The translations under genes and the position numbers were made by a program. From an uncultured Slackia sp. (lineage in GTDB: Bacteria > Actinomycetota > Coriobacteriia > Coriobacteriales > Eggerthellaceae): a DNA stretch of 19,126 bases. Positions 16,299-19,126 of the stretch are shown here, one piece after another. The notes beneath the pieces were generated by a model. The model had not been told where the DNA came from, made no database searches, and saw nothing but the letters and a program-made list of their open reading frames with translations. The stretch spans positions 1-19,126 of the forward strand of contig CAKUEV010000014.1 of assembly GCA_934646845.1 (NCBI GenBank), given 5' to 3'. The first letter of the stretch is position 1; the number at the start of each line of letters is the position of its first letter.

Positions 16299-17309
16299 TT
16301 GCTGTCCGATCGTCGACAGAAAGTGCTTCAAGCACTTATCGAGGAGTACATCGCCAACGCGCAGCCTGTAGGCTCGCGCACCTTGGTCGATCGTTACCGG
16401 CTCGGCGTTTCCTCTGCTACGGTTCGCAACGAACTCTCGGTGCTTGAAGATGAAGGCTATCTCACTTCTCCGCACACTTCAGCTGGCCGCGTTCCGACCG
16501 ATGCGGGCTATCGTGCATTCGTCGACGATTTGCTTTCGCGCGAATACGGCGAAGATGCCACGGGCGGCATGTTCGACGACGTGCGTGATGCGGCAACGAA
16601 GATGGACGACCTCATGGAGCAAACATCGGCCGCCCTGTCTCGCTTGACCGATTGCCTTTCGGTTGTGGTCGCGCCTTCTTTGCTCGCGTCTTCGGTGAAG
16701 CAAATTTCGCTCGTGTCCATGTCATCTCGTCGCATGCTCATGGTCGTCGTTACCGACGACGGTCAGGTGTTCAACCGGTCGGTCGAGTTTGCGGAAGACG
16801 TTTCCGCCGATGAGCTGGCCGATGTGCAGAATGCATTGAACGCCGCGCTTTCGGGGCGTTCAATTTCCGAGGTGCGCAAAGCGAAGGGCGTGCGTATTGA
16901 AGCGCTTTCCAGCCCGCTCGCGCGCATCGTGATTGACGAGCTCGTTGTTTGCATGGCGAAGGCCGACGAAGGCCGCGCGCATAGCTTGGGTATGTCGGCG
17001 TTGCTGAGCAAGCCCGAATTCAGCAACTCGTCCGCTGCGTTGCCCGTGCTCCAAGTGCTCGAAGACGATACGGTGCTTATGCACCTTTTCGACGACGTGG
17101 GCTCTGCGGGCAATGCCCCCGATTCGCTCGAGGTTCGCATCGGCAAGGAGAATTCCGCGAGCGAGCTATCGGGGGTTTCAGTCGTCGCCGCCCAATACGG
17201 TTCGGGCGAGGCTCAAGGCGTGGTCGCCGTCATCGGCCCTACGCGCATGGATTATTCGAAGGTCATCAGCGTGGTGCGCTCCGCGAAAAGCGCGCTGAAA
17301 GATTTGTAA
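16299..17309 (+). CDS. hrcA: Heat-inducible transcription repressor HrcA
   Basis: HrcA represses heat-shock genes through the CIRCE operator and needs GroEL to fold. I choose the TTG at 16299, which follows GAAAGGGG (16281-16288) with ten-base spacing and gives 336 residues, the normal size, starting MLSDRRQKVLQALIEEYI. The frame is open back to 16086, but that extension would run through the promoter and operator. Diagnostic segments are the winged-helix region (QPVGSRTLVDRY, VSSATVRNELSVLEDEGYL, HTSAGRVPTDAGYRAFVDDL), the GAF-like middle domain, and a C-terminal GPTRMDYSKVISVV motif. A half-degenerate CIRCE lies about 105 nt upstream. dnaJ follows 21 nt after the stop, with no grpE or dnaK between. 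Confidence 0.95.
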   Translation: MLSDRRQKVLQALIEEYIANAQPVGSRTLVDRYRLGVSSATVRNELSVLEDEGYLTSPHTSAGRVPTDAGYRAFVDDLLSREYGEDATGGMFDDVRDAATKMDDLMEQTSAALSRLTDCLSVVVAPSLLASSVKQISLVSMSSRRMLMVVVTDDGQVFNRSVEFAEDVSADELADVQNALNAALSGRSISEVRKAKGVRIEALSSPLARIVIDELVVCMAKADEGRAHSLGMSALLSKPEFSNSSAALPVLQVLEDDTVLMHLFDDVGSAGNAPDSLEVRIGKENSASELSGVSVVAAQYGSGEAQGVVAVIGPTRMDYSKVISVVRSAKSALKDL

Positions 17310-17330
17310 ATAGGAAGGCTCACACACACT

Positions 17331-18464
17331 ATGGCAAAAGACCTCTACGCCATTTTGGGCGTCAGCAAAGATGCAACCGACGCCGAAATCAAGAAGGCGT
17401 TTCGCCGCAAGGCGCGCGAACTTCACCCCGATGTGAACAAAGCGCCCGATGCAGAGGATCGTTTCAAGGAATTGAACGAGGCCTACGACGTGCTTTCCGA
17501 CGCCAATAAGCGCGCGCAGTACGACCGCTTCGGCACGGTTCCCGGAGCGGCGGGCGGCCCCGCCGGTGGCTACAACGTCGACTTCGAAGACATCTTCGGC
17601 GGCGGTTTCGGCGGCATGGGCGATATTTTCTCGAGCTTCTTCGGCGGCGCTGCGGGCGGTCGCGCCACGGTGCGCAAAGAAGGCCGCGATATGGGCGTTG
17701 GCCTGCGCCTGACGCTTGAAGAGGTCGCTGCGGGCGCGAAGAAGGAAATCGTCTACGATCGCCTGGCGCCGTGCGAGGTGTGCAATGGCTCGGGCAAGGC
17801 CGAGGGCGGCAAGGAAATCGATTGCCCCGATTGCCACGGCCGCGGCCGCGTGGTCACCGTCCAGCATACGTTCCTGGGCGATATGCAAACCGCCTCTACG
17901 TGCTCTACGTGCGGCGGCACGGGCAAAGTCATCGACAAGCCGTGCGAAGAATGCGAGGGCCAGGGCCGCATCCCCGATCGCCAGCATGTCACCGTCGAAG
18001 TGCCCGCCGGCATTCGCGAGGGCCAGCAGCTGCGCGTGACGGGCTTCGGCGAGGCCGGCATGCACGGCGCTCGTCCGGGCGACCTCATCGTGACGTGCCG
18101 TATTCAGCCGCATGAGTTCTTCGAGCGCGAGGGCGACAATCTGCACGCCCGTGCGAACGTGAGCTTCATCCAGGCCACGCTCGGCGCCGAAATCGAGATC
18201 GACGGCATCTTCCATGACGAAAAGGTGAAGGTTCGCGTTCCCGAGGGCTGCCAAAACGAGCAGGTCATTCGCGTAAAGGGCATGGGCATGCCCCGTTTGA
18301 AGTCCACCGAGCGCGGCGATATGTATGTGCACATTACCGTGCTTATTCCGAAAAAGGTCACCAAGAAGCAGCGTGAGTTGCTCGAAAAGGTGGCCGAGGA
18401 ATTCGGCGAAGACGTGGCCGCACCGCGCAGCCCGCTGCAGAAATTGCGCGACGCGTTCAACTAG
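17331..18464 (+). CDS. dnaJ: Molecular chaperone DnaJ (type I Hsp40)
   Basis: DnaJ stimulates the ATPase of DnaK and hands over unfolded clients. The 377-residue protein has all type I parts: a J domain with HPD at 32-34, a Gly/Phe-rich linker (about 70-110, with FGGGFGG and FFGGAAGG), and a zinc-binding domain with four CxxCxGxG repeats (C148/C151, C165/C168, C191/C194, C205/C208). Two substrate-binding beta domains and the dimerisation tail follow. The ATG follows AGGAAGG at about 12-nt spacing. Placement directly after hrcA is the actinobacterial dnaJ2-like arrangement, so a second dnaJ may lie with dnaK elsewhere in the genome. An intrinsic terminator follows, closing the hrcA-dnaJ unit. 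Confidence 0.96.
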   Translation: MAKDLYAILGVSKDATDAEIKKAFRRKARELHPDVNKAPDAEDRFKELNEAYDVLSDANKRAQYDRFGTVPGAAGGPAGGYNVDFEDIFGGGFGGMGDIFSSFFGGAAGGRATVRKEGRDMGVGLRLTLEEVAAGAKKEIVYDRLAPCEVCNGSGKAEGGKEIDCPDCHGRGRVVTVQHTFLGDMQTASTCSTCGGTGKVIDKPCEECEGQGRIPDRQHVTVEVPAGIREGQQLRVTGFGEAGMHGARPGDLIVTCRIQPHEFFEREGDNLHARANVSFIQATLGAEIEIDGIFHDEKVKVRVPEGCQNEQVIRVKGMGMPRLKSTERGDMYVHITVLIPKKVTKKQRELLEKVAEEFGEDVAAPRSPLQKLRDAFN

Positions 18465-18473
18465 GAAGCATGA

Positions 18474-18510
18474 AGGCACCTGGCGTAGAGCTAGGTGCCT
18501 CTTTGTTGTT
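18474..18510 (+). terminator. Intrinsic terminator after dnaJ
   Basis: AGGCACCT (18474-18481) and AGGTGCCT (18493-18500) form an 8-bp perfect stem with an 11-nt loop, starting 10 nt after the dnaJ stop. The T-rich tail CTTTGTTGTT follows immediately. This is the clearest terminator in the window. Confidence 0.85.
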
Positions 18511-18605
18511 GCGGCTTTTTCGCTTTCGCTTCGGGTACACTGGTTGCCTGAAATGATTGAGCGCCGTTGACTGCCGTTGATTGCCGAATGCAAGGAATGC
18601 CTTTG

Positions 18606-19126
18606 TTGGAACAAACCAAAAATAATGCAGCCTCTTTTCATGTCGTGAACCTTGGCTGCAAGGTGAACCGCGTCGAAAGCGACGATTTCGCAGCCGCCCT
18701 TATTGCGGGCGGTGGGCGAGAAGTGCCCATCGAGGCTGCCGATTTCATTGTCGTGAACACGTGCACCGTTACGGGCGAGGCTGAAAAGAAAACGCGCAAG
18801 GCCGTGCGCCAGGCGCTGCGCGCGAACGATTTCGCTCGCGTCGTTGTAACCGGTTGCGCCGCCGCCATCGATCCCATTACCTATACCGAGATGGATCCCC
18901 GTATCGAAGTGGTGCCGAAAAGCGCCATGGCCGACGTGCTTGGCGCGCAGACGAGCGAGTCGCCCGCCTTGGCCGCCATTCGCGCGGGCGAGGAATTTCC
19001 CACGCGCGTTGGCGTGAAGGTGCAAGATGGCTGCAACAATGCGTGCACGTACTGCATCGTGCATGTTGCGCGCGGGCGTGCCACATCGCGGCCTTCCGAA
19101 GAAATTATTGCGGAAGTGCGTGAGCT
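18606..19126 (+). CDS. mtaB: tRNA threonylcarbamoyladenosine methylthiotransferase (MtaB-like), 3' partial
   Basis: The gene runs off the window end; about 173 residues are visible. MtaB adds a methylthio group to t6A37 in tRNA, using a radical SAM cluster and an auxiliary cluster. The N-terminal UPF0004 domain shows its three cluster cysteines: C18 in NLGCKVNRVE, C53 in NTCTVTGEAEKK and C84 in TGCAAA. The radical SAM motif C143-NNA-C147-TY-C150 follows within the QDGCNNACTYC...RGRATSR block, which is typical of MtaB and distinct from MiaB. I use the TTG at 18606, eight bases after AAGGAA (18592-18597). TTG at 18603 and ATG at 18597 or 18588 are in frame but have unsuitable or absent ribosome-binding sites. 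It is separated from dnaJ by a terminator; a TACACT at 18536-18541 could be a weak -10 box. Confidence 0.9.
   Translation, partial: MEQTKNNAASFHVVNLGCKVNRVESDDFAAALIAGGGREVPIEAADFIVVNTCTVTGEAEKKTRKAVRQALRANDFARVVVTGCAAAIDPITYTEMDPRIEVVPKSAMADVLGAQTSESPALAAIRAGEEFPTRVGVKVQDGCNNACTYCIVHVARGRATSRPSEEIIAEVRE

Noticed and set aside
17178..19064. A 628-codon open frame antisense to dnaJ and mtaB
   Set aside because: It spans two well-supported genes and a terminator on the other strand, and its product shows only biased composition.

Overview
The window reads as core chromosome of a moderately high-GC, anaerobic, Gram-positive-type bacterium. My best inference is an actinobacterium of the class Coriobacteriia (Eggerthella/Slackia relatives). 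The reasons are the comEA-comEC-holA-rpsT-lepA-hemW-hrcA-dnaJ gene order, an hrcA-dnaJ pair without grpE or dnaK between them (the actinobacterial arrangement), GC-biased third codon positions, and a giant oxygen-sensitive acyl-CoA dehydratase activase-type protein typical of Clostridia and Coriobacteria. No database search was possible, so the lineage is an inference.

Region 1 (1-4749): the 3' part of a very large iron-sulfur ATPase/dehydratase-like fusion protein, overlapped by 8 nt by a TetR-family regulator gene, so the two are probably one transcript. Region 2 (4823-5521, minus strand): a convergent gene for a small multi-pass membrane protein of the 'putative ABC transporter permease' (CmpB-like) family. 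It is followed by about 325 nt of purine-rich intergenic DNA with many GCGGGAAA-like words. Region 3 (5847-9832): comEA-comEC-holA, the DNA-uptake pore genes translationally coupled through an ATGA overlap, then the delta subunit of the replicative clamp loader. Region 4 (9893-10519, minus): engB/ysxC, a ribosome-assembly GTPase set against the direction of the surrounding cluster.

Region 5 (10614-13760): a clear sigma-70-type promoter, a structured leader of about 190 nt, rpsT encoding S20 with an unusual 78-residue Lys/Ala/Glu-rich tail, two hairpins, lepA (EF4), a hairpin-dense intergenic block, and a small single-span membrane protein gene. Region 6 (13770-16050): hemW and an overlapping tRNA-dihydrouridine synthase gene. 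The start of the dus gene contains a translated palindrome of about 128 nt, the most unusual object in the window. Region 7 (16168-18510): a promoter overlapped by a half-degenerate CIRCE operator, hrcA (TTG start), dnaJ and a good intrinsic terminator. Region 8 (18606-end): the 5' part of an MtaB-type tRNA methylthiotransferase gene, cut by the window edge.

Functionally most of the window is translation and proteostasis housekeeping (S20, EF4, EngB, Dus, MtaB, HrcA/DnaJ, HemW), together with DNA uptake and the clamp loader. I saw no tRNA or rRNA gene, CRISPR array, transposase, integrase or prophage gene. The interest lies in non-coding and palindromic structure: the dus-embedded palindrome, the rpsT leader, the block after lepA, and the repeats upstream of comEA.
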